A stretch of DNA of 64,000 bases from Nocardioides sp. (GCA_037045645.1 JBAOIH010000011.1:62001-126000); one strand, 5' to 3'; shown: positions 44,795-53,543, counted from the first letter of the stretch. Made by a program: numbers and translations. The notes: generated from the letters alone by a model not told the origin.

Positions 44795-45187
44795 TCAGCG
44801 GCTTCTTCCATGAACGCGAACCGCGGCCTTGTGGCCTCCACCGTCGAGTTTGACATCGCACGTGTGCAGCGGAGCTCCCAGCGCCTCCGCCAGGGCAAGG
44901 TAGCTGGCGTCATAACTCGTGAACTGGTGACGCAGGTCCCACACGCGCCCGACCAGTGGCGCCATTTCGCGTCTGTCGATCGACAAATCGAAGTAGTGGC
45001 TCAGTGCAGCCTCGGCCGAGGGCTGCGGCAGCTTGTGACCGAGAACGAGTCCACGCAGCACTGACACCACCTCGATGTCCAGCAGGTGCGGTGCGGCCAC
45101 ATCGCCGGCAAGCGCATCGAGCAAGCTCGCCTCCACATCGCGACCAACCAAGGCCTCCACCATGGCGGAGGCGTCGATGACGATCAC
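44795..45187 (-). CDS. VapC-type PIN toxin, module 1
   Basis: 130 residues. PIN-domain acidic residues are visible in VIDASAMVEAL (D5), LLDIEVVSVLRG (E near 40), and SYDASYLALAEALGAPLHTCD (D near 93 and 111). PIN toxins are Mg-dependent ribonucleases that cleave tRNA or rRNA. GTG 45187 overlaps the antitoxin stop (GTGA). Confidence 0.9.
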   Translation of the reverse strand: MIVIDASAMVEALVGRDVEASLLDALAGDVAAPHLLDIEVVSVLRGLVLGHKLPQPSAEAALSHYFDLSIDRREMAPLVGRVWDLRHQFTSYDASYLALAEALGAPLHTCDVKLDGGGHKAAVRVHGRSR

Positions 45188-45411
45188 CTGCGCGACTGCG
45201 CGAGCGTGTCGACGATGTCAGTGCTCGTGGGCCCAAGGCTTCGGTCCAACTGCCGCAGGCGCTCCACGATCTCGGCGTTGGTGGGACGCGATGCGATGCG
45301 TCCGAGCTCGGCGACAACATACGCAGAGACCGACTTACCTTCCGCAGCGGCGCGCGCCTTCAAAGTGGCCGCTACCTCGTCCGGAACGTCACGCACGTAC
45401 AGGGTTGTCAT
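45184..45411 (-). CDS. VapB-type antitoxin, module 1
   Basis: 75 residues from ATG 45411. Ribbon-helix-helix N-terminus (MTTLYVRDVPDEVAATLKAR, then AAEGKSVSAYVVAELGRI). A TAGCAT -10-like box ends seven bases before the ATG, so the mRNA is probably leaderless. Binds its own promoter and neutralises the adjacent PIN toxin. Confidence 0.88.
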   Translation of the reverse strand: MTTLYVRDVPDEVAATLKARAAAEGKSVSAYVVAELGRIASRPTNAEIVERLRQLDRSLGPTSTDIVDTLAQSRR

Positions 45412-45555
45412 GAACTGGATGCTAGCAACGTGCAAGCGTCCGATCCATCGGGCTGCGTCAGCGCGCGACGGGTCTCAGACTGCTCAGGCTCTGTTGGTCT
45501 GGCGCGACCGCATGCCTCTGCCTCAGCCGCCGCGTACAGCGCTCGGCCCGGACTT

Positions 45556-46055
45556 GAACGGTTGCTGACGATCCAGGAGTTGTCCGACTACCTCGGCATC
45601 CCGGCGGTCAGCACCCTCGACCGCTTCCTCAACACCGAGGCCCAGCGGGGTGTTTCGCGTGGCCGCCATGGCCGCGTCGTACTCGGTCAGGTCCTCGACC
45701 TCGCAGTCCGCCACGATGCGCTCCCGCGCAAACCGGTCCGCGGGACAGCGCCGCTGCGACGTTCGCGTTCGGAGATCCGCTCGCTGTCCCTGAACGACTT
45801 GGCTGAGGTACGCCGCATCCTCCGCGACCACCGCACTGGCCCTGGCATTCCGCGACCTCCTCCGGACGGTCAGCTCGCCCAGATCTTCGAGGTGATGCTC
45901 GGAACCTCGGCCCGCCTCGGTGAAGCGCTGGCCGTCCGGCGACAGATGTCGACCTTGATCACGAGCCGCCTCTGGTCACGATCACCGGCACGATCGTCTA
46001 CATCCGCGGGCAGGGCCTCACCTGCCAGCCGCACCCCAAGCACTCCAAGTACCGC
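45556..46055 (+). pseudogene. decayed tyrosine recombinase/integrase with excisionase-like N-terminus
   Basis: The reading begins like an excisionase helix (LERLLTIQELSDYLGIP), then has recombinase core sequence (QIFEVMLGTSARLGEALAVRR). It continues, after a frame change at about 45943, with DVDLDHEPPLVTITGTIVY and GQGLTCQPHPKHSKYRG, the usual follow-on in phage-type integrases. The catalytic C-terminus (HxxR ... Tyr) is missing. This is a multiply broken integrase remnant in a toxin-antitoxin-rich region. The first 28 bases recur at 48911. Confidence 0.75.
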
Positions 46056-46255
46056 GGATCATGTCGACGACACCCGATGACTCGGCGTGGTCCCTGTATG
46101 AGGACCGCGAAGTCGACTGCCGTGTCGTTGTAGGTCGCGACGTAGGTCTCGGTGCCGGCGCTCAGGCAGTTGGTTCGAACTGCTGTCGCTTGGGAGGTGC
46201 GCCAGTCCGCGGCAGATCCGGAGGTTGCTATCATGCGATATCAGGGAGGTGGAAG

Positions 46256-46477
46256 ATGCCTGACGTGTTGATCAGAGACGTGCCGGGGGAGGACCTGGCT
46301 GCTCTTGACGAGCATGCCAAGAAGATGGGGCTGACTCGGAGTGAGTACTTGCGTCGGCGGCTGCACGCTGAGGCGCGCCGCACCACCTCGTCCGTGACGG
46401 TGCAGGACTTCAGCACCCTCGCCGCCACGATTGCGGATCTGACCGATCCCGACGTGATGCGTGATGCCTGGTCATGA
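46256..46477 (+). CDS. VapB-type antitoxin, module 2
   Basis: 73 residues. [20 protein letters not shown] is an Arc/RHH-like start, followed by [27 protein letters not shown] precedes ATG 46256. A TATCAT -10-like box and a TATC-ATGC-GATA inverted repeat lie just upstream and may be the autoregulatory operator. The toxin ATG overlaps its stop. Confidence 0.88.
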   Translation: MPDVLIRDVPGEDLAALDEHAKKMGLTRSEYLRRRLHAEARRTTSSVTVQDFSTLAATIADLTDPDVMRDAWS

Positions 46478-46878
46478 CGGTCTGGCTCGTCGACAAGTCC
46501 GCGCTGGTGAGGCTGGCATCGACACCCCAGGCCGATGAGTGGGCCACGCGCATCGAACGCGGTCTGGTTGCGATCTCGACGGTGACCCGACTCGAGGTGG
46601 GCTACTCCGCGCGCTCGGCCTCCGACCTCACGCGCGTCTTGGGGGACCCTCCGTTGGGTTCCATGCCGGTGGAGTACCTGACGCCGGCCATGGAGGATCG
46701 CGCCGTCCAGATTCAGCACCTCCTCGCCCGACGAGGACAGCACCGAACTCCCTCGATCCCGGATCTGCTCATCGCCGCCACGGCCGAGCTCAGCGGTAGA
46801 ACGGTCTTGCACCTCGATAAGGACTTCGACCTCATCGCCGAGATCACTGGCCAACCGACCGAGCGCCTCCGCCACTAG
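46474..46878 (+). CDS. VapC-type PIN toxin, module 2
   Basis: 134 residues: [11 protein letters not shown] (acidic D7), [10 protein letters not shown] (E40 region), and [30 protein letters not shown] (two Asp). Typical of the mycobacterial VapC ribonuclease group. The ATG overlaps the antitoxin stop. The stop codon lies in a 10-bp tandem repeat. Confidence 0.92.
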   Translation: MTVWLVDKSALVRLASTPQADEWATRIERGLVAISTVTRLEVGYSARSASDLTRVLGDPPLGSMPVEYLTPAMEDRAVQIQHLLARRGQHRTPSIPDLLIAATAELSGRTVLHLDKDFDLIAEITGQPTERLRH

Positions 46879-46900
46879 TTGCCACTAGTTGCCACTAGTT
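46871..46900. repeat. 10-bp tandem repeat across vapC stop codon
   Basis: GCCACTAGTT three times in a row. The first copy supplies the last codon and TAG stop of the module 2 toxin gene; the other copies follow it. From here to 48004 there is no gene I can support. Confidence 0.85.
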
Positions 46901-47390
46901 GTCGGTTCCCAAAGTGGTTGACAAGCGTGTCGTCAGTCCTCGCACTCTCGCCCTGGCCCCGCGGGTGCAGGCGGGGTGGCAAGAAGTGGGCCCGCGACGA
47001 ACGCCAGAAGCCCGATCACGACGCCGGCGAGTTGAAGCGCGCAGTTTGCAGCAGATTCGGCAATCCCGTGCCTCTCCTGGCTACCCCATCGATTCCAAGC
47101 CGAGGCCAACAGGACCGCGCTCAGCGAGCCATCGAGTGCACCGCGCGCCGTAGTCCCCATCTGGAGGTTGCGGGACGAATGCTGATTCACCTGACGCAAT
47201 ACGCCTCGAACCTACTGGACACTCTGCGTGTCAAGGGTGGTCGTATTCATAGGAGAAGTGGGCCGCCCCAGCCGTGCGCCGCGAATCCGATGCCCCGCCT
47301 TCGACTGACACCCGTGACGACTGCTGTCCGTCCGACAAGAGGCAATGACGGCATGAACGAAAGCGTAACGACGCAGTAGGACATCTCCTC

Positions 47391-47777
47391 TCATCGAGCC
47401 ATGAGCGGACGCTCACGACCACGATGGACAACCTGAATCGCCTCGGCCATGAGGGGCGGGTGGTGAGGGTTCCTCACCACCGTGCTGGGTGGATCTAGTA
47501 GCAGTTAGCACCCTCGGTGGGGGCGATTCGCCACCACCGCAGGTCAACCCCTCAGACCGGTCGGATTCTCGGACTCCGCACCACTCGGTGACAGTCGACA
47601 ATGACCCGAACTCACCCAACTCCGCCCGTGGAGAACTTCCAAAATGAGGAGTAAATGACGAATCAATCGAATCCTCGACCCCCGCACGACAACAGCCCCG
47701 GCAAACCTGCAGGTCGACCGGGGTCACAGTGTCGAGATTTGCGCGCCTGTAGGGATTCGAACCCCAAACCTTCTGAT
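47391..47777. repeat. left copy of duplicated block, ending in tRNA-Arg 3' fragment
   Basis: Resembles 52776-53315: CAACCTGAA(C/T)CG, GTGGTGAGGGTTCCTCACCACCG, a CCGCACCACTCGGTGACAGT stretch and AACTTCCAAAATGA occur in the same order. Similarity is patchy until about 47650 and then nearly identical. The last 35 bases (47743-47777) equal the 3' third of the tRNA-Arg gene, with T arm but no anticodon. No gene is seen in this block; it looks like a recombination or attachment scar. Confidence 0.8.
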
Positions 47778-48004
47778 GCCGAAATGGCACTTCCTGTCGA
47801 CTCATCACGCGACCTCAAAACCCTGTCTGACCTGGGCAAACACTGGATTCCGCCGGTTTGATGTTGGGTCGTTCTGGAGTGGTTTGGAGGGGGGTTTATG
47901 ACGAGTAAATGACAACTCGCGTGTGCCACCGCCTCGGCGGGGCCTGTCCACAGCGCCGCCTCAGCATCGCTCCAGAAGCAGGCGATCCACGTAGACTGGG
48001 CCCC

Positions 48005-48232
48005 ATGACCGCGGACCGACACGAGTTGCACGAACTCGTCGAAGCGCTGCCCGACGACCAGGTGGCGCTGGCGATTGCGGATGTTCGCCGGCGGATGGAA
48101 CGCCCTGCGGCCGACAGCACGTGGCCTCCGGAGTTCTTCGGGATCATCGATGGTGAGGATGCGCCGGCCAACGTGGCGCGCGATGTAGACGGGTTCCTCG
48201 CTGGTGCAGGCTTCGGTCGCGATTCGCTGTGA
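48005..48232 (+). CDS. antitoxin of PIN module 3
   Basis: 75 residues: an N-terminal helix (ELHELVEALPDDQVALAIAD), then VRRRMERP and an acidic tail. This resembles short actinobacterial antitoxins preceding PIN toxins, not a classical RHH. A TAGACT box ends seven bases before ATG 48005, so translation is probably leaderless. Overlaps the toxin GTG. Confidence 0.75.
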   Translation: MTADRHELHELVEALPDDQVALAIADVRRRMERPAADSTWPPEFFGIIDGEDAPANVARDVDGFLAGAGFGRDSL

Positions 48233-48663
48233 TCCTGGTCGACACCGGCCCGTTGGTGGCGGCCGCGATCGTCAAGCAGCCTGATCACCGCGCATGCGTC
48301 GATCTATTCACTGGCCTTCAACTTGCGGGTCGGCCCCTGCTGGTGCCCGCCACGGTCGTGGCGGAGACGGGCTTCATGCTGGAGAAACTCGGCGGCGTCC
48401 ATGCCGAGGCAGCCTTCATTCGGTCGCTTGCGCAAGGGGATCTCGAAGGGATCGATCTCACTGTTTCCGACTACGCGCGGATGGCCGAGTTGATCACGCA
48501 CTACGACGACCTTCCGCTTGGCACGACAGACGCTTCAGTCATTGCCCTGGCTGAGCGATTGGGCGTCACCGAGGTTGCCACCCTGGATCGCCGTCACTTC
48601 ACGGTGGTACGCCCACGGCACGTCGGTGCGCTCACCCTGATCCCTGAGGGCGGGCCTGCTTAG
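48229..48663 (+). CDS. PIN-domain toxin, module 3
   Basis: 144 residues: ILVDTGPLVAAA (D5), VPATVVAETGFML (E near 45), and LGTTDASVIALAERLGVTEVATLDRRHF (two Asp). A VapC-like ribonuclease. GTG 48229 overlaps the antitoxin stop. The 3' end overlaps, tail to tail, a small antitoxin gene on the other strand. Confidence 0.92.
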   Translation: MILVDTGPLVAAAIVKQPDHRACVDLFTGLQLAGRPLLVPATVVAETGFMLEKLGGVHAEAAFIRSLAQGDLEGIDLTVSDYARMAELITHYDDLPLGTTDASVIALAERLGVTEVATLDRRHFTVVRPRHVGALTLIPEGGPA

Positions 48664-48802
48664 CCTCGCGCGCCGCCAACCGGGCCTCGATCGCAGCAAA
48701 GACCTCCTCGCCAGGAATCGTCTCGACACGGCCGCTCAGGATGTCGTCGACCCGATTCGAGATCTCGTCGGCCCACATCGTGTCGACGTGCTGTTGGTCC
48801 AT
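48632..48802 (-). CDS. orphan addiction-module antitoxin
   Basis: 56 residues. The body (ADEISNRVDDILSGRVETIP, then GEEVFAAIEARLAAREA) fits the PF09720-type addiction-module antitoxin pattern (EIxxRxxxIxxGxxxxIPxEEV). ATG 48802. No RelE/HigB-type toxin follows, so it is an orphan antitoxin or the remains of a module. Its last 32 bp overlap the PIN toxin gene on the other strand. Confidence 0.6.
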   Translation of the reverse strand: MDQQHVDTMWADEISNRVDDILSGRVETIPGEEVFAAIEARLAAREAKQARPQGSG

Positions 48803-48910
48803 GTCACCAATGTAGAAGCCTCACGCTCCACAGCGTGAGTGCACTGTCCCGACTTCTCCGTGGTGATCCATGCACACCTGATGGCCATGACCACCACACC
48901 GACCCCACCC

Positions 48911-48938
48911 GGACTCGAACGGTTGCTGACGATCCAGG
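48911..48938 (+). repeat. fragment of recombinase/excisionase start, second copy
   Basis: 27 of 28 bases match 45550-45577. It is preceded by an ATG (48890, MTTTPTPPGLERLLTIQ) and then diverges at once. A truncated second copy of the integrase-type N-terminus. Confidence 0.65.
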
Positions 48939-49005
48939 GGTCACTGCCAGCGGCGCGACGCCCACCGCGGCGACGCATGCGCTGAAGGAGAAGATCGCCG
49001 CCGGT

Positions 49006-49517
49006 CTACCAAGTGCGCCAGGTCCAGTCGGTGGCCCGATCCAGCCACGGATGGGTCACGCCCAACTGGTGCAGTCGCCCGGCCAGCCCGGCGGTTGGGT
49101 TCAACCCGGGGACGTAGGTCCAGTCCGACCAGTGCGCGGCTCGGGGATAATACTCGATGATCGGGAAGGCCAGAGACACCGCCCCGTCTTGTGCGGCGTC
49201 CGAGGCCAGCCAGTCACATGCGCCCCGAACGAGCTCGTCAACAGCGAGGTTGCCGGAGTCCTCCACTCCACCGCCCCGCCTGACCTCCAAGAGGATGTCG
49301 AGAGCACGCTCCACGTCGATGGGAAGGCTTGCCGGGCACCGCTTGTCGGGTTCGACGCCATGACCGAATCCCCCGTCTGCGTTGCGGTAAGCCCGGACGG
49401 CGTCGACTACCCCGGAAGGGTCGTCGCCGTCGAACAACACTACGGCGAGGCGGCGCTCGATGAGCCTTCCCTCGCGTCAAGGAACGACCGAGCGGCACCC
49501 AGGAGGTCTTCGGTCAC
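49006..49517 (-). pseudogene. broken terpene-cyclase/prenyltransferase-like repeat protein
   Basis: The 5' part (GTG 49517, VTEDLLGAARSFLDAREG) and the main part (RLIERRLAVVLFDGD, then AYRNADGGFGHGVEPDKR, PIDVERALDILLEV) lie in different frames, consistent with loss of one base. The C-terminus stops at DWTWRTW, well short of the usual 250-300 residues. The GGFG-type repeat is that of hypothetical actinobacterial alpha-alpha barrel proteins. Non-functional in this form. Confidence 0.65.
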
Positions 49518-49672
49518 GAACGGCAGTCCGTCACGAGCAGCCGCGACGTTCGGTCGCTCAATGTTGTGTGCTATTGCTGCGGCCTCGCGACTCACATAGG
49601 CAGATCCGCGCACCCTCGGCGACAGATGAGTGCGATGAGTCGGAGCGGATTTTCGTCAAGGTTCGGACGTGG

Positions 49673-50399
49673 CTACTGCACCCTGGGAGATCCCGGGGGG
49701 AACGCGGCCTCGATCCAGTTGGAGAACTCGCATGCGAGGTGCCAGCGGTGACCTCGGACCATGGTGGGCAGGGTGGGCAAGGGGAACTCGACGGTCAGTC
49801 GTGCCTCGAAGCCCTGTTTGGTCGTGCGGAATTGATGGCGCACGCCGCCGATGGCGGTGCCTTCAGCCGCGCGGGCAACTCCGGCGACCTGCACGGGCCA
49901 GGCTGGATCGGGTGGGGTGACCAAAGAGGAGACGTCGTCGTAGTCGATGACGAATCGGGCGGCCAGGGGGCTGCCACCAGTGGTCTCGAGGACTTCTTGG
50001 CCGTCCGGTCCCATCCGGATGGCGTAGTGGTCGGGGCAGGCTCGCAGCATGGCCGCTTCGTCCGTGGCGGCGGCGGAAAAGAATTCCTCGAACTCTTCGG
50101 CCGTGCCTGTCGGTGCGACGAGGTCGATGGTGGAGAGTCTCCGCCGGGCGCTCATCTTTGCCTGGATGAGCGCAATCCGGTCACTCCACTCAGTGTCGCG
50201 TCTGAGCCGCCTGGCGATCTCCGTGGCGCCGAGGTCGAAGCTTCTGCTCAAGGAAGGTTTCGCGGCGTAGGTGGACGGCGCCGTCCGGCACGTGGGTGCC
50301 GAGCCTCTTCGATGCGGCGTCGATGCAGTGGTTCTCCCAGGCGAGGAACGCTTCTCGGGTGACGGGTCGGCCGGCGAAGTGTGTCTGGATGGGGAACAT
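49673..50399 (-). pseudogene. unrecognised protein, one-base frameshift
   Basis: The N-terminus from ATG 50399 (MFPIQTHFAGRPVTREAF, then GTHVPDGAVHLRRETFLEQK) runs into another frame at about 50240, which continues FDLGATEIARRLRRD to RVQ at 49673. One extra base explains it; joined length is about 241 residues. I do not recognise the family. The start lies eight bases from a 24-bp palindrome shared with the TetR/hydrolase promoter, so it is probably part of the same regulon. Confidence 0.6.
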
Positions 50400-50406
50400 T
50401 CCCCTA

Positions 50407-50430
50407 CTATAGCAACTCTAGTTGCTATAG
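50407..50430. promoter_or_regulatory. operator palindrome 1 (CTATAGCAACT-N2-AGTTGCTATAG)
   Basis: A perfect inverted repeat with 11-bp arms and a 2-bp centre, between the divergent 49673 gene and the MFS gene. It shares CTAnnGCAACT-N2-AGTTGCnnTAG with the palindrome at 52027, next to the TetR gene. Confidence 0.8.
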
Positions 50431-50477
50431 GTGAGAGTTGGGTCATCTTCGAGACCGAGGGCCGTGGCAACGCGTTC

Positions 50478-51297
50478 TTGGATCGGCTGCGTGCTCGTCG
50501 AGGATTCGTCACAGTCACTGGGACCTTCGTGTTCGTGATGGCCTTCGCGACTGTCCCGACACCGCTCTACGGGCTCTATCAGGCGCGAAACGGTTTTGCC
50601 GAGTTCACCGTCACGCTGGCGTTCGGTGCTTACGCGGTCGGTGTCGTCGTCGGTCTGCTTCTGGTGGGGCACGTTTCCGATCGCATTGGTCGGCGTCAGG
50701 CGTTGCTGGGCGGCGTGGCGCTGGAGGTGGCGTGCGCGGGGATGTTCATGTTCCTGGCAGACACGGGCTCTTTGCTCTTCCTCCGCTTCCTGTCGGGTCT
50801 GGGCGTCGCGGCATTTTCGACCACTGCCGCTGCAGCTCTTCCGGAGTTGCATGCGCGGTGGCGCCCACAGGGAGATCCGGCGGTGGCCCACGCGGCCGCG
50901 AATGTGGGCAACCTGGGCGGGCTCGCCGTGGGGCCGGCCGTCGCTGGCGTTCTTCCAACGCGCCGATTCCACTCGTCTTTCCGTACGCCTTCTTTGGCGG
51001 CGTGCTGCTGATCGGACTGGCGCTGACCGTGGGCGGGTTTCTTGCCAGTGCCGGCAACGGCGCAGTGTTCGGGGCCGCCTGGCGACTGTCGCAAACCTTG
51101 CCCCACCAGATCGACGGGGAGAAACGCTTGCGGCACTGTTCGTGGCCGCGTACGTCGGCACCACGGTCCCGGTTGTCGCTATCCGAGCGTTACTCCTGAT
51201 CGTCGATGTCGTGCCGGCAGTCGTGGCCTTCGCTGTCCTCGCAGCCGCAGTCGTCCCACTGGGTGTGGCGCTGCTGCTACGGCATGCTGATGCCTGA
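50478..51297 (+). pseudogene. MFS drug-efflux-type transporter, multiply frameshifted
   Basis: First frame: FVFVMAFATVPTPLYGLYQ, then GHVSDRIGRRQALLGG (MFS loop 2-3) to about residue 160. Second frame from about 50955: PIPLVFPYAFFGGVLLIGL. Third frame from about 51115: TLAALFVAAYVGTTVPVVAI to the end. Two losses of one base fit. The true start is unclear (TTG 50478 is one option). Truly decayed, or a badly sequenced efflux pump gene. Its 3' end overlaps the convergent hydrolase gene. Confidence 0.75.
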
Positions 51298-51999
51298 CTC
51301 GCGCGCAGCTGCATAGATCGGGGGAACAACCTGCTCCGTTCGTCCGGTCTCTTCGATGTTGTGGCGGATCCACTGATGAGCAGTCCTGCGCGAGTAGAGG
51401 AAGGGACGCAGCAGCCAGTTGAGCACCGGCCCGAGCAGTGGGACCTGTAGGTCGATGAGCGTCTCGCAATGGAAGCTCACACCCCCGGGCACGGGTGCAT
51501 ACCGGTGCGTGATGCGTCCCCCGACGAGACCCCCGATCGTCAAGATCTCGAAGGTGAACTCCTCGTCGTCGAGACGAACCGTACGCATCACTTGGTGCAC
51601 GCGATAGCCGAAATCGTTGAACTGTTCGTCAATGCGACTCAGCGCTCCCACCTGGAAGCCCTTGTTCGGGGGGCCGCTCGGTGCCGATGTGAGAGGCGTG
51701 ACCGCAATGTGGTCGCGATGGTGCCACAGGTGATAGAACGAGATCTCGGGGCCGGTGAAGTCCACGCCGTTCCACGTGGTCGTCCCTGCCATGTTCTCAA
51801 ACCACCACCGCATCATCTGCGGAGTTGCTCCCGCAATGTCGTCATGCTCGATCTGAACCCTCATCGCGCCGCGTGGCGAAATGGAGATGTTGGTCCACTT
51901 CGCCGAGGAGACCGGTTTGAAGGCCAGATCGCCGGATCTGGCAAGCGCTTCACGCGCTGCCAGCCGCTGATCCCGGACCTTCTGACTGAATCTGCGCAT
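51277..51999 (-). CDS. DAPG hydrolase (PhlG)-domain protein
   Basis: 240 residues. MRWWFENMAGTTTWNG and ISFYHLWHHRDHIAV match the PhlG-type metal-binding fold (His pair in WHxxDH; Glu and His further on in FHCETLIDL and the HQWIRHNIEE tail). Family members cleave acyl-phloroglucinols (2,4-diacetylphloroglucinol) by C-C hydrolysis; the name of the fold does not prove the substrate. Divergent from a TetR gene, with a strong palindrome between. Confidence 0.75.
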   Translation of the reverse strand: MRRFSQKVRDQRLAAREALARSGDLAFKPVSSAKWTNISISPRGAMRVQIEHDDIAGATPQMMRWWFENMAGTTTWNGVDFTGPEISFYHLWHHRDHIAVTPLTSAPSGPPNKGFQVGALSRIDEQFNDFGYRVHQVMRTVRLDDEEFTFEILTIGGLVGGRITHRYAPVPGGVSFHCETLIDLQVPLLGPVLNWLLRPFLYSRRTAHQWIRHNIEETGRTEQVVPPIYAAARESGISMP

Positions 52000-52026
52000 G
52001 GTGTCTCTCTTCCTGGATCAACGCGC

Positions 52027-52050
52027 CTAGTGCAACTGGAGTTGCACTAG
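52027..52050. promoter_or_regulatory. operator palindrome 2 (CTAGTGCAACT-N2-AGTTGCACTAG)
   Basis: Perfect 11-bp arms, 2-bp centre, 28 bp upstream of the hydrolase start and 63 bp upstream of the TetR start. Same consensus as the site at 50407. A TAGGGT -10-like box for the TetR gene follows at about 52063. Confidence 0.85.
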
Positions 52051-52112
52051 CGCCGTTAAACTAGGGTGTAGAAGTCCTACGACACAATCTCGCCTCCCGG
52101 AGTCTCCACGCC

Positions 52113-52719
52113 GTGCCGCCAGCCAGCAACCAGAACCGCGAGGCCCGCCGTCGCCCTGGGGGGCGCGCCGCGGTCGTGCGAGCGGCGGTTCGCCATGCAA
52201 CGTTCACGCTGCTCGAGGAAGTGGGCTACGACCGATTTCAGCTTCCCCGACGTCGCGGCCCGAGCGGGAGTGAACAAGACGACCGTCTACCGCCGGTGGC
52301 CCACCAAGCTCGATCTGCTGGCGGAGCTGTTCACCGACCTGACCGCCTCGGAGGCCCCCACGCCGGACACGGGTTCCCTGACTCAGGACATGGAGATCCT
52401 TCTACGCGAGATCTCTGACCTGCTCGATCTCCCAGCAGTACGTGCAGTGCTCGGTGCGTCAATCTCAGGGGCGCGCGATGACGAGTCGATGCGTGCCACG
52501 CTCAGGACCTTCTGGGACCACCGTTTCAAGCGAGCGTCCGTGATCGTGGAACGGGCCATCGGTCGAGATGAACTACCAGCCGGGACCAACGCGCGGGGGC
52601 TCCTCGAAGCCATCTTCGGACCGCTCTACCTGCGCAAGCTGATCGTGGGCCAAGTCGTGGACGAGGCTTACCTGAAGCAGTTGGCGGCGCTCCGCGTCGG
52701 ACCGACTCCGTCTCCCTGA
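52113..52719 (+). pseudogene. TetR-family regulator, one-base frameshift
   Basis: From GTG 52113 the first frame gives NREARRRPGGRAAVVRAAV and TFTLLEEVGYDRF. The helix-turn-helix (FPDVAARAGVNKTTVYRRWP) and the effector domain continue in the next frame. Removing one T from the TTT at 52236-52238 joins them to a normal 201-residue TetR. It is the likely ligand-controlled repressor of the hydrolase and efflux genes through the two shared palindromes. Confidence 0.85.
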
Positions 52720-52775
52720 ACTCCAGCAACACCATTGAGCGCACCACCTCCAAAGGGTCTGTTCTTCCCAACTCC

Positions 52776-53315
52776 CTCATCGAGCGGACGCTCACGACCG
52801 CGGTGGACAACCTGAACCGTCGAGGCCGCGAGGGGCGCGTGGTGAGGGTTCCTCACCACCGTTCTGGGTGGATCCGACATCAGCGGGGCCTACGGTGGGG
52901 CCGATTCGCCACCACCGCTGGTCTCACGGTTCCGGCGATTCGCCGGGACCATCAGGCTTCCCTAGAGCACCGGACTGATCCTTGTTGGTCATGCCGGTGC
53001 CGCCGATTCGGCGGGGCCGCCAGGTGGGAGCTGTTGCCGCTGTTGTCCCTCCACCATCCGCCACGGCCGCGGGGCGGTCAACCCCTCAGCCCGTTCGGAT
53101 TCTCGGGCTCCGCACCACTCGGTGACAGTCCACAACAACCCGAGCTCACCCGACCAGGCGCCTGAAAAGAACTTCCAAAATGACGGGTAAATGACGAATC
53201 GATCGAATCCTCGACCCCCGGAACGACAACAGACCCCGGCAAACCTGCAGGTCGGCCGGGGTCACAGTGTCGAGATTTGCGCGCCTGTAGGGATTCGAAC
53301 CCCAAACCTTCTGAT
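52776..53315. repeat. right copy of duplicated block, ending inside tRNA-Arg
   Basis: Counterpart of 47391-47777, longer by about 150 bp in its middle. It runs into the intact tRNA-Arg gene and stops matching at the anticodon arm. Apart from the tRNA I see no gene in 52720-53279. Confidence 0.8.
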
Positions 53316-53352
53316 CCGTAGTCAGATGCTCTATCCGTTGAGCTACAGGCGC
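53280..53352 (-). tRNA. tRNA-Arg (anticodon ACG)
   Basis: Folds as a full cloverleaf: acceptor GCGCCTG/CAGGCGC, D arm GCTC/GAGC, anticodon stem TCTGA/TCAGA with loop CTACGGA (anticodon ACG), and a TTCGAAT T-loop. Discriminator G; no encoded CCA. Its 3' end is duplicated at 47743, consistent with use as an integration site. Confidence 0.95.
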
Positions 53353-53454
53353 CCGCCCACTCTCGCGAGTGGACTGCACGAGGATAGCCGACCGGCCGAC
53401 GCCGACCGAAATCGGGACCGGCCCCTACTCCGAAGAGCCGGGGCCGGTGGCTGG

Positions 53455-53543
53455 CGGAGGCGGCGGGATTTGAACCCGCGAGAGGTTTGACCCTCAACCC
53501 GCTTAGCAGGCGGGCGCCATAGACCGGACTAGGCGACGCCTCC
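53455..53543 (-). tRNA. tRNA-Ser (anticodon GCT)
   Basis: 89 bases with long variable arm. Acceptor GGAGGCG/CGCCTCC, anticodon stem CCCGC/GCGGG with loop CTGCTAA, T-loop TTCAAAT. Discriminator G, no encoded CCA. Confidence 0.95.

Noticed and set aside
46879..47379. Open frame of 166 codons after the second vapC
   Set aside because: Starts in a tandem repeat, has no ribosome site or domain, and its composition is that of non-coding DNA. A reverse-strand frame (46933-47160) with one hydrophobic stretch is likewise too weak.
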